From: Methylorubrum populi
Lineage (GTDB): Bacteria; Pseudomonadota; Alphaproteobacteria; Rhizobiales; Beijerinckiaceae
Length of the DNA stretch: 64,000 nt
Assembly (NCBI GenBank): GCA_036946625.1
Contig: JAQIIU010000003.1
Span: forward strand, 1,003,961 to 1,067,960
Reading direction: 5' to 3'
Below, in pieces: positions 45,683-53,871 of the stretch. The first letter of the stretch is position 1, and each line of letters begins with the position of its first letter. A program made the position numbers and the translations under genes. The notes below the pieces were generated by a model that worked only from the letters and a program-made list of their open reading frames with translations, made no database searches and was not told where the DNA came from.

Positions 45683-45775
45683 GTCGCGAATGTCCCGATC
45701 AGGCGCCTGAACGAGCGCTCCACCGCCGGATCGAACCTCGGTCCGGTGGTGGAGGGCGGGCTGTAGCGAAGGATG

Positions 45776-46591
45776 TCAGCCGAAGCGGCCGGTGATGTAG
45801 TCCTGGGTCTGGCGCTTGGACGGGTTCATGAAGATCTTCGAGGTCGCGTCGAACTCGATCAGCTCGCCGAGATACATGAACGCCGTGAACTGCGAGATGC
45901 GCGCGGCCTGCTGCATGTTGTGGGTCACGATGACGATCGTGAAATCGGTGCGCAGTTGCTCGATCAGTTCCTCGATGCGACCGGTCGAGATCGGGTCGAG
46001 GGCCGAGGTCGGCTCGTCGAACAGGATCACCTCCGGGCGCTGGGCCACGGTGCGGGCGATGCACAGGCGCTGCTGCTGACCGCCGGAGAGCCCGGTGCCG
46101 GGCTGCTTGAGCTTGTCCTTCACCTCGTCCCAGAGCGCGGCCTTGCGCAGCGACTCCTCCACCCGCCCGTCGAGCTCGGATTTCGGCAGCTTCTCGTAGA
46201 GGCGCAGGCCGAAGGCGACGTTGTCGTAGATCGACATCGGGAAGGGCGTCGGCTTCTGGAACACCATGCCGACGCGCGAGCGCAGTTCGTTCAGGTCGAT
46301 CTTCGGGTCCAGGACGTTCTGGCCATCGAGCAGGATCTGCCCTTCCGCACGCTGCTCCGGGTAGAGGCTGTAGATGCGGTTGAAGGTGCGCAGCAGCGTC
46401 GACTTCCCGCAGCCCGAGGGACCGATCAGCGCGGTGACCTGCCGGTCGCGGAAATCGAGGTTGATGTCCTTCAGCCCGTGGAAGCTGCCGTAGTAGAAGT
46501 TGAGGTCCTTGCAGGCGATGCGCACGGGCGCCTTGACGTCGGCCGGGCTGCGGCCTTCGAACTGGCTGCGGATCGCGGGGGAGGCGCTCAT
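45776..46591 (-). CDS. pstB: phosphate ABC transporter ATP-binding protein PstB
   Basis: A 271-residue ATPase energising phosphate uptake. Walker [17 protein letters not shown], the [21 protein letters not shown]-loop, [16 protein letters not shown] and [13 protein letters not shown] are intact. It follows pstA and precedes phoU. Confidence 0.98.
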   Translation of the reverse strand: MSASPAIRSQFEGRSPADVKAPVRIACKDLNFYYGSFHGLKDINLDFRDRQVTALIGPSGCGKSTLLRTFNRIYSLYPEQRAEGQILLDGQNVLDPKIDLNELRSRVGMVFQKPTPFPMSIYDNVAFGLRLYEKLPKSELDGRVEESLRKAALWDEVKDKLKQPGTGLSGGQQQRLCIARTVAQRPEVILFDEPTSALDPISTGRIEELIEQLRTDFTIVIVTHNMQQAARISQFTAFMYLGELIEFDATSKIFMNPSKRQTQDYITGRFG

Positions 46592-46630
46592 CGGATCTCT
46601 CGTCGGTAGGAGGGCTGTCCGGGGGCGGCC

Positions 46631-47524
46631 TCAGCGCGCCCGCTGGTCCTTGATCACGAGGCGGGCCGCCACCGACAGGACGAGGATGGTGACGGTGATG
46701 AGCAGGGCGCCGGCCCAGGCGAGGCTCTGCCAGTTGGGATAGGGCGACAGCGCGAACTGGTAGATCATCACCGGCAGGTTCGGCACGCCGCCGAGCAGGC
46801 TGGCGTTGAACCAACTGTTGTTGTTGAGCGCCGTGAACAGCAGCGGCGCGGTCTCGCCGGCGATGCGGGCGAGCGCCAGGATGATGCCGGTGACGACGCC
46901 CGCGCTCGCCGCCCGCCACGCGATGGAGCGGATGACGAGGGAGCGGGGCGCGCCGAGCGCGGCGCCGGCCTCGCGCATCTGGCTCGGCACGAGGCGCAGC
47001 ATGTCCTCGGTGGTGCGCACGATCACCGGAGTGGCGATGATCGCGAGCGCCACCGCGCCGGCCCAGCCGGAATAGGTGCCCATCGGCCGGACCATCAGGG
47101 TGTAGACGAACAGGCCGATCAGGATCGAGGGCGCCGAGAGCAGCACGTCGTTGAGGAAGCGGATCACGTCGGCGATCTTCGAGGCGCGGCCGTACTCGGC
47201 GAGGAAGGTGCCGGCCATCAGCCCGATCGGCGTGGCGATGACGATGCCGATCAGCGTCATCACGAGGCTGCCGAGGATGGCGTTGGCGATGCCGCCGCCC
47301 TCGGAGCCCGGCCCCGGCGTCGGCGCCGTGAACAGGGCGGGGGTGAAGCCCTTCACGCCCTCGACGATCAGCATCAGCAGGATCGAGCCGAGCACGAGGA
47401 TGCCGAGCAGCGTCGCGAGCGTGCTCGCCAGGATCAGGATGCGGTCGGCGATCCGGCGGCCGGAGCGCACGCGGCTGACCGCGGGGGTCCGGCCGGCCGT
47501 CGCGAGGGGGTTGCTGGCATCCAT
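46631..47524 (-). CDS. pstA: phosphate ABC transporter permease PstA
   Basis: A 297-residue membrane protein with six helices. The permease EAA loop reads REAGAALGAPRSLVIRSIAW, followed by ARIAGETAPLLFTAL. It pairs with PstC to form the channel. Confidence 0.96.
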   Translation of the reverse strand: MDASNPLATAGRTPAVSRVRSGRRIADRILILASTLATLLGILVLGSILLMLIVEGVKGFTPALFTAPTPGPGSEGGGIANAILGSLVMTLIGIVIATPIGLMAGTFLAEYGRASKIADVIRFLNDVLLSAPSILIGLFVYTLMVRPMGTYSGWAGAVALAIIATPVIVRTTEDMLRLVPSQMREAGAALGAPRSLVIRSIAWRAASAGVVTGIILALARIAGETAPLLFTALNNNSWFNASLLGGVPNLPVMIYQFALSPYPNWQSLAWAGALLITVTILVLSVAARLVIKDQRAR

Positions 47525-47568
47525 GACTCGTCGGTTTCCGAGGCTGGCGGCGGTGCGGACGTTTCGCT

Positions 47569-48543
47569 TCAGGCGACCTTGGCGCGCCGCACCAGCAGGC
47601 GCGCGACGATCAGCACGAAGAAGGTGATGATGAAGAGCAGGCAGCCGAGCGCCATCAGCGACGAGAGCTGGAGCCCGTCGGCCTCGTTGAACTCGTTGGC
47701 GATGCGCGAGGCGATGGTGGAGCCGGGATCGAAGATCGAGGCCGAGAGGCGGTTGGCGTTGCCGATCACGAAGGTGACCGCCATCGTCTCGCCGAGCGCG
47801 CGGCCGAGACCGAGCATGATCGCGCCGATGATCGAGACGGAGGCCTGCGGCACGAGGACGTGGCGGACCACCTCCCAGGTGGTGCAGCCGATGCCGTAGG
47901 CGCTCTCGCGCAGCACGGTGGGGATCTGGTCGAGCATGTCGCGGGTGATCGAGGCCACGAAGGGCACGATCATGATGGCGAGGATGATGCCGGCGGTGAG
48001 CACGCCGACGCCCGAGGGGATGCGGGCATAGAGGACGGTGCCGAGCACCGGCATGCCCTCGACGAGGTTCGAGACCGGCACCTGCACGAAGCGGGCGAAC
48101 AGCGGCGCGAACACGAACAGGCCCCACATGCCGTAGATGATGCTCGGCACCGAGGCGAGCAGCTCGATCGTCATGGCGACCGGCTTGCGGGCCCAGCCGG
48201 GACAGAGCTGCGTGAGGTAGACCGCGATGCCGAGCGAGACCGGCACGCCGATGATCAGGGCCAGCAGGGCCGCGGCCACGGTGCCGATGACGGCGGGCAG
48301 CGCGCCGAACTGCTCGGTGCCGATGTTCCAGGCGCTGGAGGTGAGGAAGCCGAAGCCGAACTCGGAAAAGGCCGGCCACGCGCCGTAGACGATGGAGCCG
48401 AGGATGCCGGCGAGCACCGCCAGCACGAGCAGGGCCGAGGCGTAGGCCGCGCCCTGGAAGAGCCGGTCGGCGCTCTTGCTCGGGGCGGTGCGGGCCGTGC
48501 CGCTCGCGCGGGCCAGGGCGATGGACTGGGTCAAGGCGGTCAT
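47569..48543 (-). CDS. pstC: phosphate ABC transporter permease PstC
   Basis: A 324-residue membrane protein with six helices. LLASVPSIIYGMWGLFVFAP, RESAYGIGCTTWEVVRHVLV and LGRALGETMAVTFVIGN are PstC signatures. It follows pstS on the minus strand after the hairpin at 48617-48644. Confidence 0.96.
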   Translation of the reverse strand: MTALTQSIALARASGTARTAPSKSADRLFQGAAYASALLVLAVLAGILGSIVYGAWPAFSEFGFGFLTSSAWNIGTEQFGALPAVIGTVAAALLALIIGVPVSLGIAVYLTQLCPGWARKPVAMTIELLASVPSIIYGMWGLFVFAPLFARFVQVPVSNLVEGMPVLGTVLYARIPSGVGVLTAGIILAIMIVPFVASITRDMLDQIPTVLRESAYGIGCTTWEVVRHVLVPQASVSIIGAIMLGLGRALGETMAVTFVIGNANRLSASIFDPGSTIASRIANEFNEADGLQLSSLMALGCLLFIITFFVLIVARLLVRRAKVA

Positions 48544-48616
48544 CCGCGGGAGGCTCTTCGAATGGGTGGCGTTTAGCGCGCCGTGGCGCGCGAGGCGAGC
48601 CGGACACCCGGAGAAA

Positions 48617-48644
48617 GACCCTCTCCCGATCGCGGGAGAGGGTC
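48617..48644 (-). terminator. hairpin between pstS and pstC
   Basis: Twelve-base perfect stem GACCCTCTCCCG / CGGGAGAGGGTC with loop ATCG; TTTC follows on the minus strand. It probably lets much of the transcript end after pstS, giving more binding protein than permease, or protects the pstS message from 3' decay. Confidence 0.6.
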
Positions 48645-48655
48645 GAAGACTTCGG

Positions 48656-49702
48656 TTACATGCCGAAGACGGGCTTGCCGTCCTTGCCCCTGATGCCCTT
48701 CCACTCCTCGTGGATCAGGCCGACCACGTTGTCGGGCAGCGGCACGTAGTCGAGTTCGGTGGCGAGCCTGTCGCCGTTCCCGTAGGCCCAGTCGAAGAAC
48801 TTCAGCACCTCGCCGGCCTTGACCGCATCCGCCGGCTCCTTGTGGACCAGGATGAAGGTGGCGGCGGTGATCGGCCACGCATCGTCGCCGGCCTGGTTGG
48901 TCAGCGTGATGCCGAAACCGGGGGTCGACTTCCAGTCGGCGCTGGCGGCGGCGGCCTGGAAGGCCTTTTCGTCGGGCTGCGGGTACTTGCCGGCCTTGTT
49001 CTCGATCAGGGCGTAGGCGAGCCTGTTCTGCTTGGCGTAGGCCGACTCGACGTAGCCGATCGCGTTCGGAACCTGCTTCACGGTGGCGGTCACGCCCTCG
49101 TTGCCCTTGCCGCCCTGGCCGACCGGCCAGCTCACCGTGGTGGCGGCGCCGAACTCCTTCTTCCAGGGCTCGGAGACGGAGGAGAGATAGGTGGTGAAGA
49201 TGTTGGTCGTGCCGGAGGCGTCCGAGCGGTAGACCGGCGTGATGTTGGCGTCGGGCAGCTTCACGCCCTCGTTCAGCTTGGCGATCTTCGGGTCGGACCA
49301 CTTCAGGATCTTGCCGGCGTAGATGTCGGCCAGGAGCTCGCCGGTCAGCTTGACCTTGCCGGCCTCGACGCCCGCGACGTTGATCACCGGCACGACGCCG
49401 CCCATCACCGTCGGGAACTGGACGAGGCCGTCCTTCTCGAGCTGGGCGGGCTTCAGCGGCGCGTCGGTCGCGCCGAAATCGACGGTCTTGGCCTGGATCT
49501 GCTTGATGCCGCCGCCCGAGCCGATCGACTGATAGTTCAGGCCCGTGCCGGTCTCCTTGCGGTAGGCTTCCGCCCACTTCGAGTAGACCGGGAAGGGGAA
49601 GGTGGCACCGGCGCCGGTGATCTCTGCGGCCAGGGCCGAGGTCGCGAACTGGGCGGCCGCGAGGCCGACGGCCAAGGCGTAAGCGAAGGGTTTCACGAGC
49701 AT
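48656..49702 (-). CDS. pstS: phosphate ABC transporter substrate-binding protein PstS
   Basis: A 348-residue periplasmic phosphate-binding protein. Signal peptide ends at SALAAE (about residue 25). ITGAGATFPFPVYSKWAEAY, YQSIGSGGGIKQI, VDFGATDAPL, RSDASGTTNIFTTYLS and the serine/threonine phosphate ligands are in place. First gene of pstSCAB-phoU-phoB, downstream of the Pho box. Confidence 0.97.
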   Translation of the reverse strand: MLVKPFAYALAVGLAAAQFATSALAAEITGAGATFPFPVYSKWAEAYRKETGTGLNYQSIGSGGGIKQIQAKTVDFGATDAPLKPAQLEKDGLVQFPTVMGGVVPVINVAGVEAGKVKLTGELLADIYAGKILKWSDPKIAKLNEGVKLPDANITPVYRSDASGTTNIFTTYLSSVSEPWKKEFGAATTVSWPVGQGGKGNEGVTATVKQVPNAIGYVESAYAKQNRLAYALIENKAGKYPQPDEKAFQAAAASADWKSTPGFGITLTNQAGDDAWPITAATFILVHKEPADAVKAGEVLKFFDWAYGNGDRLATELDYVPLPDNVVGLIHEEWKGIRGKDGKPVFGM

Positions 49703-49799
49703 CTCCGTAGGGTGTCGGACACGCTTGCGAACCGGACCCGATCGGAAACCGGTTCGCTGCGGCATCGTGGCCCAAGTAGTGCACCGACGCGCCGCCTCT

Positions 49800-49828
49800 A
49801 TGACCGGCACATGACGGTGACATGACAG
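49800..49828 (-). promoter_or_regulatory. triple Pho box before pstS
   Basis: On the minus strand three heptamers at an 11-base step read CTGTCAT, CCGTCAT and CGGTCAT (plus-strand 49822-49828, 49811-49817, 49800-49806). This is the PhoB-binding pattern of direct 7-base repeats with 4-base spacers. PhoB should activate its own operon from here. Confidence 0.9.
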
Positions 49829-50031
49829 CGGTCGGAGACGCGGAATTTCGCTGAGGATGGGACCGCTTGGCGCTCCTCGGGCGTTGGCGGTCAGGTGCTC
49901 GGACCATTTGGCCGGGGATTCGCCGAAGCGCCCGCCGCAGCCGTTCCATCGGGCTCGACGGCAAGGGGCGTCTCGCGAAAGCTCCCGACCGGCATGGGTT
50001 CGGGCTTGCAAGTCCGAAGGAGACCGTCGGC

Positions 50032-50307
50032 GTGACGGAGCCGCAGCCATCCCGCGACGAGGATCCTTTCCTCGATCCGGCCGACCCGCAGGAGGCGGCA
50101 TACAGGGCGCTCCACGCGGAGCGGGCCGCCCTGGAAGAGGAACTGGCGCTGCTGCAGCAGCGGCAGCGGTTCGGGCACGATGCGGGAGACATCGAAGCGG
50201 CCCGGCTCACCGAAGCCGCCCTGCTCAAGGACCTCGATCGGATCCTGACCATGATTCGCGCGGCCGAGATCCGGCGCCGGCAGCCGCAGGCCCGGCGCTG
50301 GCAGTAG
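50032..50307 (+). CDS. hypothetical protein (91 residues), coiled coil
   Basis: Starts at GTG 50032 with AAGGAG nine bases upstream. After an acidic N terminus (PSRDEDPFLDPADPQEAAY) come two helices that could form a coiled-coil hairpin (RALHAERAALEEELALLQQR and ARLTEAALLKDLDRILTMIR). No family recognised. Divergent from pstS and downstream of its Pho box, so phosphate control cannot be excluded. Confidence 0.65.
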   Translation: MTEPQPSRDEDPFLDPADPQEAAYRALHAERAALEEELALLQQRQRFGHDAGDIEAARLTEAALLKDLDRILTMIRAAEIRRRQPQARRWQ

Positions 50308-50422
50308 CGGTCAGCCGCCGACGCGGTTTCGGCCGGAGACCGGAGCCTCGACTCGAATCGCGGCGCCGCACCCTGCCGGCGGTCGGCGTTTCCTCCATCG
50401 GGTTCGGGGCGCGCGGACCGGG

Positions 50423-50629
50423 TCAGGCGCTTCGCCGCCGGTCACGCTCCTTCTGCCGCAGGCGCAGCAGAAGCTCCACCTGCGTGTCGGTGATCGGCTG
50501 GGCGTCGCACCGGTCGACGTAGACCTCGCGCAGCCCCTGTCCGATCCGGTCCCGCGTCTCGCCGTTGAGGGCCGGCATGCCGGCCTCGACGATCGAGCCA
50601 CCGAGGTCGTTCGTCGCGAGATGTACCAT
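50423..50629 (-). CDS. small NepR-like protein (68 residues)
   Basis: The segment RIGQGLREVYVDRCDAQPIT then DTQVELLLRLRQKE follows the NepR anti-sigma pattern IG..LR.+Y....EP+PD.+..LL..L. NepR sequesters the ECF sigma factor EcfG until PhyR takes it away in the general stress response of alphaproteobacteria. No ecfG or phyR gene is next to it, and the fit is partial, so this may be another family. The ribosome site is weak. Confidence 0.55.
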   Translation of the reverse strand: MVHLATNDLGGSIVEAGMPALNGETRDRIGQGLREVYVDRCDAQPITDTQVELLLRLRQKERDRRRSA

Positions 50630-50933
50630 GGATCGACCGGGCCAAGTCTGAAGGAACGGTGTCGCCCCGCGGATGAGGGGGCGATGGTGCCCGAGATTGC
50701 GCCGGGATGGTTAACGAAGACTTACAATGCTCGAACCCATCGATACGGGCGCGTTTTTTCGAGCGCCTCGTCATTTCTCGATTCGGATCGGCGGCGCCGG
50801 GCGCATCGGCCCGCATGCGTCGCTCCTCCTGGAACGATCATCCGCTGCGGACCGCTTCGATGGAATGAACCGTGTGCGCCGACGCACGTCACAGGGGACG
50901 GATTTCGACGGCACCAGAGCCAGCCGGCCGAAA
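50630..50933. other. gap of about 300 bases; no gene seen
   Basis: Several short open frames on both strands lack ribosome sites and plausible composition. 50700-50730 (GGTTAACGAAGACTTACAATG) is AT-rich and may hold a promoter for one of the flanking small genes. Confidence 0.45.
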
Positions 50934-51332
50934 TCATGTCGTTGCGGCAGATGCTTGGGCAATACGACCCGCGCGTGGGGCGATCATGACCGATCGCGTC
51001 GACGGACGGTCGGGATGACCGGCCGAACCGGACCCGTTTCCTCCTATGTCGTTGGGCTGCCCGCCCCCATGCGGTACGCAGGCGACAGGCGGGTCGGCTT
51101 TCTCGGGAGAGTCGGCCCGCCACGCCCGGCCCATGCGCCCTCGGCGCGACGTCGGCGATACGCGGCCGGCGCCATCCTTCCCGCCGCCCCGCTTCGCGCC
51201 GCCGCCGGGGTCGGCGGAATCCTCGCCGGACACGCTGCCGCTGCCATGATCCTGCGGCGTCAGGCCGGGGCCGGTCCGGCGCCTCGGGCTTCTCGCCGGA
51301 CGCGGTGTCGGAGTCTTCCCGGTGCCGGCCAT
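50934..51332 (-). CDS. possible disordered protein (132 residues)
   Basis: ATG at 51332 with GGAAGG upstream. The product is a Gly/Pro/Arg/Ser-rich chain (PGGGAKRGGGKDGAGR in the middle) without any hydrophobic core. Competing frames on both strands are also open, because the GC content is high. The ribosome site is the only positive argument, so treat it as doubtful. Confidence 0.28.
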   Translation of the reverse strand: MAGTGKTPTPRPARSPRRRTGPGLTPQDHGSGSVSGEDSADPGGGAKRGGGKDGAGRVSPTSRRGRMGRAWRADSPEKADPPVACVPHGGGQPNDIGGNGSGSAGHPDRPSTRSVMIAPRAGRIAQASAATT

Positions 51333-51400
51333 CGGGCACCTTCCGCGGATCAACCCGGTGAAGCCCGTCCGGGTTCGCGAGGCCCGCGTCCGGCGGGTGC

Positions 51401-51652
51401 CTATCGAAACTGTGCCGCGATCGTCTCGTCCGTGCGCCACAGCGTATGGCACACCTTGGTGGAGGCGAGACGCATCGCCGTCAGCATGAACACCTCGGGA
51501 ACGATCGATGCGTCGGGCACGACGATCTCGACGCCGTGAGCGGAGAGGTCGTGAACCAGACAACCGATGGAGGTGTGCTCGTCGATGGCGATCCAGCCTG
51601 TTTCGGCAGTCGGATGATGCGCGTCGAACCGGTGCTGGACATGGCTGGACAT
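51401..51652 (-). CDS. PilZ-like domain protein (83 residues)
   Basis: The pattern VHDLSAHGVEIVVPDASIVP with later RTDETIAAQF recalls the D-x-S-x-x-G beta core of PilZ domains, which bind c-di-GMP. The upstream R-x-x-x-R loop needed for the nucleotide is not clear, so it may be a degenerate PilZ. Start at 51652 is likely; an ATG at 51685 would add 11 residues. Neither has a strong ribosome site. Confidence 0.6.
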   Translation of the reverse strand: MSSHVQHRFDAHHPTAETGWIAIDEHTSIGCLVHDLSAHGVEIVVPDASIVPEVFMLTAMRLASTKVCHTLWRTDETIAAQFR

Positions 51653-51786
51653 CGAGGCACTCTCAAGCGGGTTGAAGACTGCCATTTGCGGGACAACGCC
51701 GCGTTTCGTCATCCGCTCAAATTCGAAAGATCGGACGTTAATCCGAGGTAACGCCCCGTACCTGATCGAACGGACGACGGGCGCGG

Positions 51787-52164
51787 TCAGGTCGAAGCGG
51801 GACCTCGGGATGCGCGGGACGGAGGCAGCAGCGACGAGGCGAACGTCTCGCTCGGTCGGCTCCGGGTGACCTGGACCCTGCGCTGGAGGGCGGGGTGGAC
51901 AACCGTCCGCCCCGAACCCGCAGGCACGAAGAGAACGTCCCCCTCGATCGGCTCGTCCCGATCCGGCGGCGGTGCCTCGACCGGCATCGGCACCGGCGCG
52001 TGTCGCCGGTCCGGCACCAGCCTGGATGCCCCGAACGCGGCAAGGCCGGCCAGCCCCCAACTCAGCGACGTCAGCGAGGGCCGACCTGCGCACATCATCA
52101 CGACCAAGCCACCCAGGGCGGCGGTCGCGCCCAAGGCACGATACGCGGAAGCGGAAGACGTCAT
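51787..52164 (-). CDS. hypothetical membrane protein (125 residues)
   Basis: The first 50 residues hold two hydrophobic segments (YRALGATAALGGLVVMMCAG and LSWGLAGLAAFGASRLV), followed by a Pro-rich, charged cytoplasmic or periplasmic tail. No domain recognised and no clear ribosome site. Confidence 0.45.
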   Translation of the reverse strand: MTSSASAYRALGATAALGGLVVMMCAGRPSLTSLSWGLAGLAAFGASRLVPDRRHAPVPMPVEAPPPDRDEPIEGDVLFVPAGSGRTVVHPALQRRVQVTRSRPSETFASSLLPPSRASRGPAST

Positions 52165-52434
52165 GGCCGCATCGTGCCGGCCGGCCTTTACCGGCGCATT
52201 CACCCAAAGCGTCGCATTTGAAGAAACGGGCCGGTCGGCATGAGGAACGACGCGTTCGCCGAAGCAACCGACTCGAACAGGCCCTGAGCCGACCGGGCCG
52301 GGCGGCCTGCAGCCGGAGGTGGTGTCGCCCGCGCACAACAGCGGCACCGGGATTGCCGGGATCGGGGTGAGGAACGGTTAACCATCGCGGCCGTATCCCG
52401 TATCGGAGAGGCTCCCCGGAACCTTGGCCGACCG

Positions 52435-53730
52435 ATGCCGCCCCGCACCCGCCCGCCCCGCACCGGACTTGCCCACGGATGGGCCGCCCTCGCGCTGGCG
52501 GGCAGCCTGTTCCTGGTCGCCGGCCCCGCGCCCGCCCAGGACGGCCCCAATGGTGCGGCGGTGGCGATCGCCGCCGAAACCGTCGTCCGGGACGGCACCA
52601 CGCGGTTGACCCTCACCCTGTCGAAACCCGTCGAGGCCCGCGCCTTCGTGATGGAGCGGCCCGACCGGGCGGTGATCGACCTGCCGGAGGTGAACTTCCA
52701 GATCGGGCATGAGACCGGCCAGGCGACCGGGCGCAAGCGCGACGGACTCGTCGCCTCGTTCCGCTACGGCCTGTTCGCTCCGGGCCGCTCGCGCATCGTG
52801 GTCGATCTCGCCGGTCCCGCGGTGGTGGAGGCCATCGAGACCACCAGGACGCGCGAGGGCGCGGTTCTGCTCTCGATCCCCTTCCGCAGGGTCGACCGCG
52901 ACAGCTTCCGCAAGGCGGCGGTGGCGGGCGATCCGAGCCCCGCCGCGGCGGGACGATCCGCGCCCGCCCGCGAGGCCGCCGACACCCGCCCGCTGATCGT
53001 GATCGATGCCGGCCACGGCGGCACCGATCCCGGCGCGATCGCCGCCACCGGCGTGTTGGAGAAGGACATCGTCTTCGGCTTCGCCCAGTCCTTCGCCGAG
53101 CGCCTGGAGCAGAGCGGCCGCTACCGCCTCGTGATGACCCGCGACCGCGACGTGTTCGTGCCGCTGGGGGAGCGCGTGCGCATCGCCCGCGAGGCGAAGG
53201 CCGACCTGTTCGTCTCGATCCACGCCGATTCGATCTCGGCCGCGCCGCAGGTGAAGGGCGCCACGATCTATACCGGCTCGGAGAAGGCGACCGACGGCGA
53301 ATCCGCCCGGCTCGCCGAGCGCGAGAACCGGGCCGACGCCGCCGCCGGCACCGAGTCCGGCGACGGGCCGACCGACGTCGCCGACATCCTCCAGGAACTC
53401 ACCCTGCGCGAGACCCGCGGCTTCTCGGCGGGCTTCGCAGGCCGGCTGATGGGCCAGCTCTCGCCGGTGATGGAGATGAGCACGAAGCCGCACCGCGAGG
53501 CCGGCTTCAAGGTGCTGCGCTCCCCCGACGTGCCCTCGGTGCTGATCGAACTCGGCTACCTGTCGAGCAAGAGCGATCTGGAGAAGCTGCAATCGGAGGA
53601 ATGGCGCGCGCGGGTGACCGGCTCGATGGCCAAGGCCGTGGACCTGTTCTTCTCCGGCCGCGCCACGCTCTCGCGGCCCGCGCCGGTCCCGCCGCGCAAG
53701 GCGGCGGCCATCGCCCCAGTTTCACCATAG
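52435..53730 (+). CDS. N-acetylmuramoyl-L-alanine amidase (AmiC type)
   Basis: A 431-residue periplasmic zinc amidase that splits daughter-cell walls. Signal peptide to about residue 35 (GPAPAQD), an AMIN targeting domain (about 45-145: TRLTLTLSKPVEARAFVMER to RSRIVVDLAGPA) and the Amidase_3 domain from about 182 (LIVIDAGHGGTDPGAIAATG, EKDIVFGFA, DLFVSIHADS, SVLIELGYLSS) with zinc ligands His, Glu, His and the catalytic Glu. It lies 141 bases before mrcA and is probably cotranscribed. Confidence 0.95.
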   Translation: MPPRTRPPRTGLAHGWAALALAGSLFLVAGPAPAQDGPNGAAVAIAAETVVRDGTTRLTLTLSKPVEARAFVMERPDRAVIDLPEVNFQIGHETGQATGRKRDGLVASFRYGLFAPGRSRIVVDLAGPAVVEAIETTRTREGAVLLSIPFRRVDRDSFRKAAVAGDPSPAAAGRSAPAREAADTRPLIVIDAGHGGTDPGAIAATGVLEKDIVFGFAQSFAERLEQSGRYRLVMTRDRDVFVPLGERVRIAREAKADLFVSIHADSISAAPQVKGATIYTGSEKATDGESARLAERENRADAAAGTESGDGPTDVADILQELTLRETRGFSAGFAGRLMGQLSPVMEMSTKPHREAGFKVLRSPDVPSVLIELGYLSSKSDLEKLQSEEWRARVTGSMAKAVDLFFSGRATLSRPAPVPPRKAAAIAPVSP

Positions 53731-53871
53731 AGCCGGTGTCGATACGGGGCTCGACGAGCCCCCGTCCGCTTGCAAGAAGCGCGGCCGCGCGGGGCCTCAC
53801 CAGAGCCCGCGGCAGGCCCGCGCGCCCGCCTCCATCGGCGCGCAGCGGACGAGCGACGGAACAGACCCCGG

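Noticed and set aside
50722..51339. 205-codon minus-strand frame and the 270-codon plus-strand frame in the same place
   Set aside because: Both are Arg-rich and compete with a third frame that has the better ribosome site; none is convincing.
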